Counted from the first letter of the stretch, positions 8,568 through 15,745 are shown. The stretch is DNA of 33,064 bases from JAGOEX01 sp964630905 (GCA_964630905.1 CAZVWR010000035.1:1-33064); one strand, 5' to 3'. Numbers and translations: made by a program. Notes: generated by a model from the sequence alone, not told the origin.

Positions 8568-9628
8568 AATAATTCCCACGAACCTTTCTTTCTTGAGCCG
8601 GCTCTTTTTATTGTGCCGGATTCGCGAAGAGAACGGATCTGTTTTTCGACTGCTCTTGATGATATTTGAAGTATGCCGGAAATTTCAGAAATTGTGATAG
8701 AAGGGTTTTCAGAAATGAGATCGAGTATCTTTTCCGAACTTTTTACCGAACCTTTTCCGAACTTCTTTTCCGAACTTTTTAAAGGAGAGGCGATTTTATA
8801 CCGGTTTTCGAACTCTTCATAAAGCTCTTTCAGTGTTGAGAGTAAATAATCTATATAAATCCAAGGGTTATGTTTTCCTTCGTGCCAGTTTTGAGAACTT
8901 GTTTTAAGTGTTTCGTAATACCGTTCCTTGTTTCTTTCGATAATTTTTTCGACACTCACATATTTTCCTGCATCAAAGCCCGATTTATACATCATGAGTA
9001 GAATTAGAAGTCGCGAAACTCTGCCGTTTCCGTCACGGAAGGGGTGGATTGAAAGAAAATCGAGATTGAAAGCCGACATGACGATTATGTCGGGGATCAC
9101 TTTTTCTTTTACTGCCAGATGATAAAGATCGAAGAGCTTTTCAAGATATTCGGGCGTTTTAACGGCTGAAACGGGGATAAATCTTATGTTTATCCGTCCG
9201 TCAGGATGTTTTTCAATTATTTCTCCGTCCCGTTCCTTGAGTTTTCCGCTGTCCCAGATATCGGGTTTTGTCATTTCGTGGAGTTTCAGGATTGTCTGCG
9301 AATTTATTTCAATTTCGTGATGTTTTTCATGGATCCATTTCAGAGCTTTTTTATAGCCCCTTACTTCCTCTTCGTTTCTGTCGGTGAGCAGTCCGTCGCC
9401 GAAAAGAACTGTTCCTATTCTTTTCTTTTCTATCTCTATCCCTTCGATTCTATTCGATGAAACGGCACTTTCTATAATTGATGATTCTTTAAGGGCGATG
9501 AGTTTTTCAGGTGACTGTCTTAAAAAAAGTTCCTGCTTTCCCTTATATTCGCTCAGAATGTTAAGGAGCCAGACAGTATAAGCAGGAATCATCATTTCAT
9601 TTTTAAGGAACAGCTCCAGAGTTTTCAT
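8564..9628 (-). CDS. Fic family protein (predicted AMP-transferase, class II) with C-terminal winged helix
   Basis: Fic enzymes transfer AMP or another nucleotide group from a cofactor to protein hydroxyls. 354 residues. The active-site motif HPFRDGNGRVSR (His about residue 195) is intact. An inhibitory helix SSNRIEG (residues 57-63, pattern SxxxEG) precedes it, which marks class II, an autoinhibited form. The last 65 residues, after a Lys/Ser-rich linker (KSSEKKFGKGSVKSSEK), look like a winged helix-turn-helix (SITISEISGILQISSRAVEKQIRSL), the common Fic-plus-wHTH plan suggesting DNA binding and self-regulation. The ATG has AGGAGA five bases before it. The stop is supplied by the dispersed palindrome, so the original 3' end may have been altered. 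Monocistronic, convergent with phosphofructokinase. Confidence 0.93.
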   Translation of the reverse strand: MKTLELFLKNEMMIPAYTVWLLNILSEYKGKQELFLRQSPEKLIALKESSIIESAVSSNRIEGIEIEKKRIGTVLFGDGLLTDRNEEEVRGYKKALKWIHEKHHEIEINSQTILKLHEMTKPDIWDSGKLKERDGEIIEKHPDGRINIRFIPVSAVKTPEYLEKLFDLYHLAVKEKVIPDIIVMSAFNLDFLSIHPFRDGNGRVSRLLILLMMYKSGFDAGKYVSVEKIIERNKERYYETLKTSSQNWHEGKHNPWIYIDYLLSTLKELYEEFENRYKIASPLKSSEKKFGKGSVKSSEKILDLISENPSITISEISGILQISSRAVEKQIRSLRESGTIKRAGSRKKGSWELL

Positions 9629-9650
9629 TATAATCTCCTGAATTTATTAA

Positions 9651-9722
9651 ATGATCCTGGCATATTTTATTCAGAAACAATTATATGTCCAGTCTTTTCC
9701 GAACTTTTTTATCCGAACCTCA
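9651..9722 (-). pseudogene. Possible remnant of a Fic linker region upstream of the intact Fic gene
   Basis: On the minus strand, 9694-9719 reads GGTTCGGATAAAAAAGTTCG then GAAAAG. It closely matches the stretch inside the Fic gene around 8730-8752 that encodes the GSVKSSEK linker, with two small indels that break the frame. Similarity continues weakly for another 15-20 bases. It may be a decayed piece of a duplicated Fic-type gene, or only a shared AT-rich motif. Confidence 0.3.
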
Positions 9723-9760
9723 ACTCACGCTCCGCCCCGGGAACGGTTCCACCGATCCAC

Positions 9761-9816
9761 GGGCGAACACACCGATCTTCGTCAAGACTACGACAGGCAA
9801 GCAGGTTCGCCCCTAC
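9761..9816 (-). repeat. Long-loop member of the dispersed GTAGGGGCGAAC palindrome family
   Basis: GGGCGAAC (9761-9768) and GTTCGCCC (9805-9812), followed by CTAC, are the same arms as in the other copies. The loop is 36 bases and holds a second small inverted repeat (TCGT...ACGA). Just beyond it (9820-9842) are three near-copies of the heptamer CACGCAT. The 214-base gap between the Fic and cupin genes holds only this and the possible Fic remnant. Confidence 0.7.
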
Positions 9817-9842
9817 ACCATTCACGCATCACGCATCACGCT

Positions 9843-10163
9843 TCACCGTTCCCCCAGACTCTTTATCACTAATAATCTTAATGGTTTATCTGTGTTGTTT
9901 GCCCAGAAGCGAAGTTGTCCTGGGTTGACATGGACCATTTCGTTTGGACTGACTGTTTCAACGCGGTCGCCGTATGTGAAAGTGCCGGTTCCCTCGATGA
10001 CAAAGAATACCACTTTGCTCGGCATGTCGTGGGGTTTCAGTCCGCTTCCCGGAGCTATCTCAAGTTCGAGAACTTCAAGGGCGGGAGTGTTCACTTTCGG
10101 TGTTTTGAAGATACCCTTCATCAGTTCATCTGAAGGTTTGGGAGCTCTTTTGATAATTTCCAT
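9843..10163 (-). CDS. Small single-domain cupin protein
   Basis: 106 residues. The start is ATG 10163, with GAGGTG about five bases upstream; the ATG at 10175 has none. Sequence plan of a single cupin_2 barrel: GSGLKPHDMPSKVVFFVIEGTGTFTYG (cupin motif 1, with one His and a Glu) and VHVNPGQLRFWANNTDKPLRLLVI (motif 2). The second motif lacks the usual metal-binding His (FWAN where many have HxxxN), so metal binding may be partial or absent. Substrate unknown; proteins of this size often sense or bind small ligands. No operon partner: it faces the repeat-rich gap downstream and the nuclease-helicase gene diverges from it. Confidence 0.8.
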   Translation of the reverse strand: MEIIKRAPKPSDELMKGIFKTPKVNTPALEVLELEIAPGSGLKPHDMPSKVVFFVIEGTGTFTYGDRVETVSPNEMVHVNPGQLRFWANNTDKPLRLLVIKSLGER

Positions 10164-10251
10164 GATCCACCTCAAAATTAAATAAACAAATCAGACTCCA
10201 CTATCCTAATTTATTTTTAAGGTGAAGTCAAGAGTAACAACTCACCCCGTG

Positions 10252-10277
10252 CCCCAGGCCGTTGACCGTGGGCTAAG
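10252..10277 (+). repeat. Left copy of a 26-bp inverted repeat bracketing the accessory island
   Basis: CCCCAGGCCGTTGACCGTGG then GCTAAG reads from 10252 to 10277. The reverse complement, with one mismatch, is at 15670-15695. Internally GCCGTTGACC can pair weakly with GGGC. The two copies face each other across 5.4 kb. Confidence 0.8.
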
Positions 10278-10412
10278 TTAGCGCGAACCTTCAGTCCGCT
10301 TCCACCTTTCCACCGGCATTTATGTCGAAAAACGAAAAATGATAGTTATTGACTGTAGAGTTATTGTGTGCAGGGTTTTATAATATTTGTTTTATTATTC
10401 CTTTTTAAAGTG

Positions 10413-10418
10413 TATAAT
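10413..10418 (+). promoter_or_regulatory. Candidate -10 box of the nuclease-helicase gene
   Basis: A perfect TATAAT (10413-10418), 35 bases before the chosen ATG. The best -35 with normal spacing is TTTATT (10391-10396), which is poor. A second TATAAT lies at 10379-10384 without a convincing -35. The AT-rich leader also holds a motif at 10336-10365 that recurs before the next gene. Confidence 0.35.
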
Positions 10419-10453
10419 CAATCGCTTGAAACTTGAAAAGAGGACTTGTAACT

Positions 10454-12430
10454 ATGCTTAATTATTACTTTAAAAGCGAAATTGATGAATTTATTGCCAA
10501 AAGCACAGAGGAAATAATCGGTGCGATAACAATGAAAACACAGTTTGATGCAACAACTGAACAAATTTGGGCTTGGGAACAGCAGATTACTATTTTGAAA
10601 AAAGCACTTTATGGCAAGAGTGGCACAATATTTTTTGAATTTTCGATTCCAAGAATGGGTCGGAGAGTTGATGCAATAGCAATAATTCAAAATGTTGTTT
10701 TCGTTATAGAATTTAAAGTTGGAGAGAGTAAATTTAATAATTATTCTCTTGAACAAGTTTGGGATTATGCTCTTGATCTTAAGAACTTTCATAAACCGAG
10801 TCACAATCTTGTTTTAGCCCCCATTTTAGTTGCGACAGAAGCTCAAGAACCATTGATAAGAATTGCTACAACAAATCACAATGACAAAATACTTATTCCA
10901 ATATATGCAAATAAAAACAGTTTGAGTCAAGTAATTGAAAATGTTCTTGAATTTGAAAAAGAAGAGCTTGTTATTTCTGGTGATTCATACGCAAATGGAA
11001 GTTATTCACCAACGCCAACAATTATTGAAGCAGCGGTTTCAATTTATAATAGTCATACCGTTGATGAAATAACAAGAAGCGATGCAGATGCAAAAAATTT
11101 AACAGTAACAACAGAAGCAATTTCCAAAATAATTGAATATGCAAAACAGAATAGAAAAAAAGCAATTTGTTTTGTGACTGGAGTTCCAGGTGCAGGAAAA
11201 ACGCTTGTTGGCTTAAAGGTTGCAATCTCTCATTTAGATCGAGAAAAAGGGGATTCAAGTGTTTATCTTTCTGGCAATGCACCTCTTGTTGCCATTCTTC
11301 AGGAAGCTCTAACAAGAGATAGAGTTCAAAGGGAAAAAGAGTCCGGAAAGAAAATATCTAAAATGGACGCTAAGCAAGGTGTTAAAGCATTTATTCAGAT
11401 TATTCATCATTACAGGGACGAATATTTAAAAGATAAAAGTGCTCCATATGATCATGTTGCAATTTTTGATGAAGCACAGCGAGCTTGGGACAAACATCAA
11501 ACCGTTGATTTTATGAAGAGAAAAAAAAATCAACCAAACTTTAGTTTTTCTGAGCCAGAATTTCTGATTTCTTGTTTGGATAGGCACGAAGATTGGGCGG
11601 TTGTTATTTGTCTTGTTGGTGGTGGACAGGAAATAAACACTGGCGAAGCTGGAATTTCAGAATGGTTAAGAGGAATAAAAGATGTTTTTTCTAACTGGGA
11701 GGTATTTATTTCTCCGAATCTGACCGATTCTGAATATGCTGCTGAGGAAATAATTGATGAATTGAAGAGAAATTCAGTTGTTAAGTTTAATCAAGATTTA
11801 CACTTGGCAGTTTCAATGAGGTCTTTTCGAGCGGAAAAGCTTTCATCGTTTGTAAAGAATTTACTTGATTTAAATTTGTTGGAAGCAAGAAGTGTTTTTT
11901 CTTTGATATCAGATAAGTATCCGATATTTTTAACAAGAAATCTTGCAACTGCCAAAAAATGGTTGAAAGAAAAAGCTCGTGGAAGCGAAAGATATGGAAT
12001 AGTTGTTTCATCAAAAGCTGAAAGACTTAGACCACTTGCAATTGATGTAAGATATAACATTGATCCTGTTCATTGGTTTTTAAACGGAAAAGATGATGTT
12101 CGTTCTTCATATTACCTTGAAGATGTTGCAACAGAATTTCACATTCAAGGGTTGGAGTTGGATTGGGTTGGTTTAACTTGGGACGGTGATTTAAGGCACA
12201 ATGGAAATAGTTGGGAAACATTTGAATTTAAAGGAAATAAGTGGTTGAACATAAGAAAAGACGAGAGACAAAAGTATCTTGTTAATGCTTACAGAGTTCT
12301 ATTAACAAGAGCTCGTCAAGGAATGATAATAATTGTTCCAGAAGGAAATTCAGAAGACCACACAAGATTGCCTGAATACTATGACGGAACTTTCAATTAT
12401 TTAAAATTACTCGGTATTCCAGTAATATAA
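10454..12430 (+). CDS. Nuclease-helicase: PD-(D/E)xK domain plus DUF2075 (Schlafen-group-3-like) ATPase
   Basis: 658 residues. I chose ATG 10454, with AGAGGA nine bases upstream; a TTG at 10433 is in frame but would place that site inside the gene. N-terminal domain (~60-170): a restriction-endonuclease-type core, GRRVDAIAII then VFVIEFKVG, giving Asp73, Glu86 and Lys88. Middle and C-terminal: DUF2075 P-loop ATPase with Walker A GVPGAGKT (243-250), Walker B VAIFDEAQRAW, and the helicase-like end motif VNAYRVLLTRARQGMIIIVP. DUF2075 proteins are superfamily-1-like and recur in defence and mobile regions; acting on foreign nucleic acid is my inference. The gene is visibly richer in A/T than the glycolytic genes and uses more AAA, CAA and ATT codons, suggesting transfer. 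Two small genes follow on the same strand. Confidence 0.85.
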   Translation: MLNYYFKSEIDEFIAKSTEEIIGAITMKTQFDATTEQIWAWEQQITILKKALYGKSGTIFFEFSIPRMGRRVDAIAIIQNVVFVIEFKVGESKFNNYSLEQVWDYALDLKNFHKPSHNLVLAPILVATEAQEPLIRIATTNHNDKILIPIYANKNSLSQVIENVLEFEKEELVISGDSYANGSYSPTPTIIEAAVSIYNSHTVDEITRSDADAKNLTVTTEAISKIIEYAKQNRKKAICFVTGVPGAGKTLVGLKVAISHLDREKGDSSVYLSGNAPLVAILQEALTRDRVQREKESGKKISKMDAKQGVKAFIQIIHHYRDEYLKDKSAPYDHVAIFDEAQRAWDKHQTVDFMKRKKNQPNFSFSEPEFLISCLDRHEDWAVVICLVGGGQEINTGEAGISEWLRGIKDVFSNWEVFISPNLTDSEYAAEEIIDELKRNSVVKFNQDLHLAVSMRSFRAEKLSSFVKNLLDLNLLEARSVFSLISDKYPIFLTRNLATAKKWLKEKARGSERYGIVVSSKAERLRPLAIDVRYNIDPVHWFLNGKDDVRSSYYLEDVATEFHIQGLELDWVGLTWDGDLRHNGNSWETFEFKGNKWLNIRKDERQKYLVNAYRVLLTRARQGMIIIVPEGNSEDHTRLPEYYDGTFNYLKLLGIPVI

Positions 12431-12526
12431 AAAATCTCAAAATGATAGCTATAGTCTGTAGACATTGAAATTTTTCCGGTTAATAATCGTTACAGTTTTT
12501 TTGTGAAATGGAGAGATGAAAAACTG

Positions 12527-12874
12527 ATGTGTAAAAAGAAAGAGTATCGTCTAATTTCCTGCAAATGTGGCGCATGGGAAGAAATGTCAGTCGATGAACA
12601 ACGGCATCATTCTCAGCATTTTGAATGGATCGACAACTGGGAAGACGAAGGAATTTATAAATGTTACAATTGTGGAGAATTGTCTATTAGCAAAGTGAAA
12701 GATAACATAATTGAATTAATTGAAGATTTGGTTCATGAAATAACTGGTGATGAACCGCTTGATGGCGATGGAACAGAGCATTTGACCAAAGTTTTTCAAT
12801 ATTTTCTGGATTCTTATAATGGCAATCTATCAAAAGAAGAGGATGAAAAGGAAAGAAAACGATTGAAAATTTAA
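12527..12874 (+). CDS. Small protein with possible zinc ribbon, unknown function
   Basis: 115 residues from ATG 12527; GTG 12503 is also possible, and the GGAGAG at 12510 is a little far from the ATG (11 bases). Two cysteine pairs, CKCG near residue 12 and CYNCG near residue 48, could bind zinc. Between them are several His and Trp residues (RHHSQHFEWIDNW). The C-terminal half is acidic and helical (IIELIEDLVHEITGD) and ends in a charged KEEDEKERKRLK. I do not recognise the family. It follows the nuclease-helicase by about 100 bases and precedes another small gene by 15 bases, so it may be part of the same accessory module. Confidence 0.65.
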   Translation: MCKKKEYRLISCKCGAWEEMSVDEQRHHSQHFEWIDNWEDEGIYKCYNCGELSISKVKDNIIELIEDLVHEITGDEPLDGDGTEHLTKVFQYFLDSYNGNLSKEEDEKERKRLKI

Positions 12875-12889
12875 TAATTAGAGAAAAAC

Positions 12890-13147
12890 ATGAAAAAAGA
12901 AAAGATCTTTGAGTGGTTGCATTTTTATGCGTGTGAACCACCAGAGAAATTTAGCGAGTATTTTTATGATGATATTTTCACTTTTTTGGAAAATAGCGAC
13001 ATGAAATCAAAGAAGATTCAAGAACTTATGAAATGCAAAAGTCGTGAAGAAGTCAAACTTTGGCTTGATAAAGTGACAGGTTTTATTATTATGAAAATGG
13101 ATGTTGAGACGATTCTTGAAGATTATTTTTTTGGAGACAAACAATGA
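12890..13147 (+). CDS. Small acidic protein, unknown function
   Basis: 85 residues, beginning at ATG 12890 after a weak AGAGAA site. The sequence is rich in Phe, Lys and Glu (IFEWLHFYACEPPEKFSEYF) with no recognised domain; it reads as a small helical protein. Its stop overlaps the next start as ATGA (13144-13147), so it was translationally coupled to the now-truncated cupin copy. In frame with good AT-rich codon use like its neighbours, which supports a real gene rather than noise. Confidence 0.6.
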   Translation: MKKEKIFEWLHFYACEPPEKFSEYFYDDIFTFLENSDMKSKKIQELMKCKSREEVKLWLDKVTGFIIMKMDVETILEDYFFGDKQ

Positions 13148-13254
13148 CAAACATAACAAAATCAAACATTTACACAAACATCCCCAACTTTGCCAAAGAC
13201 GAAATAACTGAAATCCTCGCTCAAAGCAAATCGGTTAGAATTGGAAATACCTAA
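13144..13254 (+). pseudogene. Truncated 5' copy of the cupin gene found at 14395
   Basis: 36 codons starting ATG ACA AAC ATA ACA encode MTNITKSNIYTNIPNFAKDE and on to KSVRIGNT, then TAA. It matches the first 33 residues of the intact cupin at 14395 (METITKSNIYANIPASARDE...KSVRIE) at about 85% of DNA positions and then stops matching, before any cupin barrel motif. The remainder is lost. The promoter and gene of the DUF1016 nuclease fill the space up to the intact copy, so the two cupin starts bracket the nuclease gene. Confidence 0.8.
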
Positions 13255-13305
13255 GAAATTAAAGTAATAGCCAAATATATTAACATGTCAGTCTTAATAA
13301 TAAAA

Positions 13306-13333
13306 TTGACATTAGCTATATACAAAATACCAT
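13306..13333 (+). promoter_or_regulatory. Candidate promoter for the DUF1016 nuclease gene
   Basis: A perfect TTGACA (13306-13311), 16-base spacer and TACCAT (13328-13333). The -10 is mediocre. It lies in the gap between the truncated cupin and the nuclease start at 13365, giving a leader of about 25 bases. Confidence 0.4.
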
Positions 13334-13364
13334 AAATAAGATTGTTCGGTTTATGGAGTGTGCT

Positions 13365-14393
13365 GTGAAAGAAAAAAATATCAATTTAAGCAATGAATTT
13401 ATTAATGAAATCAAAGATATTATTGTTTCATCAAGATCGGATGCAATAAGGTCTGTCGATTTTCATAGGGTCTTGATGTATTGGAATATAGGCAGGAAAA
13501 TAATCGAAGAAGAGCAAAACGGAAGTAAAAGGGCAGAATATGGAAAATACATAATAAGGAGTCTTGCAAAAAATTTAACACCTGAATATGGAAGCGGTTT
13601 TTCTGTGAGGCAGCTTGAAAGATGCAGACAGTTTTATAAAGAGTTTCCAATTGCGTCCGCATTGCGGTCGCAATTCACATGGACACATTATAAGTTGTTA
13701 ATATCATTGCCAGACAATGGCAAGAGAGAATATTATTCTAAGGAAGCCTGCAAAAATAATTGGAACTCAAGACAGCTTGAAAGACAGATAACAAGCCAAC
13801 TTTATGAAAGACTTCTTTTGAGTAATGATAAAGAAAGAGTCCTGTCTATGGCTCGTGGTGAGAAAATACCTGAAGATCCCGAAGATATTATTAAAGATCC
13901 AATGATGTTGGAATTCCTCGATTTAAAAAAAGAAGCATTTTATTACGAAAAAGACCTGGAGACGGCAATAATAACTAATTTACAGGAGTTTTTGCTTGAA
14001 TTGGGAAATGGATTTTCATTTGTTGCCAGACAGAAAAGAATTCACTTGGATGGAGATGATTTTTTTATAGATCTTGTTTTTTATAATCGTCTTTTAAAAT
14101 GTTTTGTAATTATCGAACTTAAAACGCACAAGTTGACTCACCAAGATTTGGGTCAGCTTCAAATGTATGTCAATTACTATGACAGAACAGAGAAACTTCC
14201 TGAAGAAAATCAGACAATTGGCATTTTGCTTGCAACATCAAAGAATGATGCTGTTGTAAAATATACTCTTCCGGAAAACAACAAAACGATTTTGGCAAGT
14301 CAATATGAACTTTATCTTCCGAACAAATCAGACCTGAGAAAAAAGATAGAAGAAGTCGAAGAAAGATTTAATAATAACAAAAAGGAAGACTGA
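13365..14393 (+). CDS. DUF1016 (YhcG-like) PD-(D/E)xK nuclease
   Basis: 342 residues. The start is GTG 13365, with GGAG six bases upstream; ATG 13353 contributes to that ribosome site. N-terminal half: DUF1016_N-type helical domain (VLMYWNIGRKIIEEEQNG, YGKYIIRSLAKNLTPEYG, FSVRQLERCRQFYKEFP, WTHYKLLISL). C-terminal half: nuclease core with DDFFIDLVFYNR (Asp236) and FVIIELKTHKL (Glu251, Lys253), followed by GQLQMYVNYYD. All catalytic residues of the fold are present. YhcG-type proteins are nucleases that often travel with restriction-modification or other defence loci; the exact target is not known to me. A cupin gene follows after one base, so they are co-transcribed. A distant paralogue is at 29077-30051. 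Confidence 0.9.
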   Translation: MKEKNINLSNEFINEIKDIIVSSRSDAIRSVDFHRVLMYWNIGRKIIEEEQNGSKRAEYGKYIIRSLAKNLTPEYGSGFSVRQLERCRQFYKEFPIASALRSQFTWTHYKLLISLPDNGKREYYSKEACKNNWNSRQLERQITSQLYERLLLSNDKERVLSMARGEKIPEDPEDIIKDPMMLEFLDLKKEAFYYEKDLETAIITNLQEFLLELGNGFSFVARQKRIHLDGDDFFIDLVFYNRLLKCFVIIELKTHKLTHQDLGQLQMYVNYYDRTEKLPEENQTIGILLATSKNDAVVKYTLPENNKTILASQYELYLPNKSDLRKKIEEVEERFNNNKKED

Positions 14394-14394
14394 A

Positions 14395-14718
14395 ATGGAA
14401 ACAATAACAAAATCAAATATTTACGCAAACATCCCCGCATCCGCCAGAGACGAAATAACTGAAATCCTCGCTCAAAGCAAATCAGTTAGAATTGAAAGGA
14501 TAATTTCAACTGGTCAAACTTCCCCCGAAGGTTTCTTCTATGACCAGGAGGAAAACGAATTCGTCATTGTGCTCAAAGGAAAAGCAGTGATCAGCTTTGA
14601 AGACGGAACAAGCACAGAACTTTCTGAAGGGGATTTCTTCAACATTCCCGCCCACTTAAAACACCGCGTCGATTTCACAAGCAATCCTACAGTCTGGCTG
14701 GCAGTTTTTTTTGAATAA
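14395..14718 (+). CDS. Small cupin protein coupled to the DUF1016 gene
   Basis: 107 residues. ATG 14395 is one base after the nuclease stop, with AAGGAAG six bases upstream. A single cupin_2 barrel: GQTSPEGFFYDQEENEFVIVLKGKAVISFEDG (motif 1, without the usual HxH; EGFFYD and NEF instead) and GDFFNIPAHLKHRVDFTS (motif 2 with His-Leu-Lys-His-Arg). Close relatives, annotated only as cupin domain proteins of about 105 residues, are common; no activity is firmly established to my knowledge. The first third is duplicated as a fragment at 13144. Unlike the 9843 cupin it keeps the His in motif 2. Whether it is linked in function to the nuclease or is only a neighbour cannot be seen. Confidence 0.85.
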   Translation: METITKSNIYANIPASARDEITEILAQSKSVRIERIISTGQTSPEGFFYDQEENEFVIVLKGKAVISFEDGTSTELSEGDFFNIPAHLKHRVDFTSNPTVWLAVFFE

Positions 14719-14750
14719 CACTTCACCGAAAATAACTATTTAATGTTTTA

Positions 14751-14778
14751 TTGCATTAAATCTGATGTTAGATATAAT
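14751..14778 (+). promoter_or_regulatory. Candidate promoter for dinD
   Basis: TTGCAT (14751-14756), 16-base spacer and a perfect TATAAT (14773-14778), 27 bases before the DinD ATG. I looked for an SOS-type operator and found no clear E. coli (CTG-N10-CAG) or Bacillus (GAAC-N4-GTTC) LexA box overlapping it. Confidence 0.45.
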
Positions 14779-14804
14779 TGGTTGTTCTTTATAGGAGGAT
14801 CAAA

Positions 14805-15638
14805 ATGAAGAAAGAGTTGGTTCTGACGCTTAGAAAAACATTTGAGGAACACGCATACGAAGAGAAAGGTGTGGAGTTCTGGTTTGCAAGAGACTTGCAG
14901 GTGTTACTCGGATATTCTGAGTGGAGAAATTTCATTAATGCAATCGACAAGGCGAAAATATCATGTAAAAACAGCAGGATAAGTGTGATTGACCATTTTG
15001 TTGACATCAACAAAATGGTTGCGCTCGGTTCGGGATCAGAACGGGGAGTATCAGACATTATGCTGACTCGATATGCCTGTTATTTAATAGCACAGAACGG
15101 AGATCCGAAAAAGGAAGAAATTGCTTTTGCCCAGTCATATTTTGCACTACAGACAAGAAAGCAGGAACTGCTTGAAGAAAGAATAGCGCAAGTTGAAAGG
15201 ATAAACGCAAGAAAAAAACTGAGTGAAACCGAAAAAGAACTTTCCGCTATAATTTATGAAAGAGGAGTTGACAATAAAGGGTTCGGTCGAATAAGAAGCA
15301 AAGGAGACGAGGCACTTTTCGGCGGTAATAACACAAAGACAATTAAGAAAAAACTGGGAGTTCCCGAAAGCAGAGCTGTCGCCGATTTTCTGCCGACAAT
15401 TACGATAAAAGCAAAAGATTTTGCAACAGAAATCACCAATTTTAATGTTAAAAAAGATGATCTGCATGGTGAAAATGACATAACTGATGAACATGTTAAA
15501 AACAACGAGGAAGTGAGAGCCCTTTTACTTAAACGGGGAATACAGCCTGAAAGTCTTCCTCCTGATGAAGATATTAAAAAGGTTGAAAGAAAGCTCAGGA
15601 AAGTCTCTCCAAAAATCGAGAAGGGAAGTGAGCAGTGA
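14805..15638 (+). CDS. dinD: DNA damage-inducible protein D (DinD) homologue
   Basis: 277 residues, close to E. coli DinD (274). The start is ATG 14805 with GGAGG six bases upstream; the earlier ATG is not supported. Shared features: FWFARDLQVLLGYSEWRNF near the start, CKNSRISVIDHF, the stretch DIMLTRYACYLIAQNGDPKK with AFAQSYFALQTRKQEL after it, then LFGGNNTKTIKKKLGV and a C-terminal region ending in PESLPPDEDIKKVERKL. In E. coli DinD is LexA-controlled and inhibits RecA-mediated strand exchange; N-terminal parts resemble Bro-N/phage antirepressor-type domains. Homologues often sit in mobile or defence regions, as here, after the DUF1016-cupin pair and before the right inverted repeat. A weaker alternative is a phage antirepressor-like protein of the same family. 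Confidence 0.9.
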   Translation: MKKELVLTLRKTFEEHAYEEKGVEFWFARDLQVLLGYSEWRNFINAIDKAKISCKNSRISVIDHFVDINKMVALGSGSERGVSDIMLTRYACYLIAQNGDPKKEEIAFAQSYFALQTRKQELLEERIAQVERINARKKLSETEKELSAIIYERGVDNKGFGRIRSKGDEALFGGNNTKTIKKKLGVPESRAVADFLPTITIKAKDFATEITNFNVKKDDLHGENDITDEHVKNNEEVRALLLKRGIQPESLPPDEDIKKVERKLRKVSPKIEKGSEQ

Positions 15639-15669
15639 ACAGATAAAACCGCCTGAAGGGTGGTGTTTG

Positions 15670-15695
15670 CTTAGCCCACGGTCAACGGCCCGGGG
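15670..15695 (-). repeat. Right copy of the 26-bp inverted repeat
   Basis: CTTAGCCCACGGTCAACGGC then CCGGGG at 15670-15695 is the reverse complement of 10252-10277 with one mismatch. It lies 31 bases after the dinD stop. The dispersed palindrome at 15711 follows directly, so the two repeat types are adjacent here. Confidence 0.8.
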
Positions 15696-15702
15696 ATAGG
15701 GT

Positions 15703-15745
15703 TGGAATGGTGTAGGGGCGAACCCATGTGTTCGTCCTTTTTTAT
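15703..15745 (+). terminator. Dispersed palindrome with T run, probable terminator after dinD
   Basis: GGGCGAAC (15716-15723) pairs with GTTCGTCC (15730-15737, one G-U pair) around a 6-base loop and is followed by TTTTTTATT. The form fits an intrinsic terminator. The 32 bases at 15703-15734 are identical to 16493-16524, showing it is a copy of the repeat family that happens to have a T tract. Confidence 0.65.

Noticed and set aside
9685..10185. A 166-codon plus-strand frame across the repeat region and the cupin
   Set aside because: It runs through the palindrome and then antisense to the cupin, which has a proper start and family motifs.
13365..15638. DUF1016, cupin and DinD considered as a restriction-modification locus
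   Set aside because: No methyltransferase or specificity subunit is present in the window.
10252..15695. Inverted repeats considered as transposon ends
   Set aside because: There is no transposase or integrase between them and no target duplication that I can see. They sit near other dispersed repeats, so recombination points are more likely.
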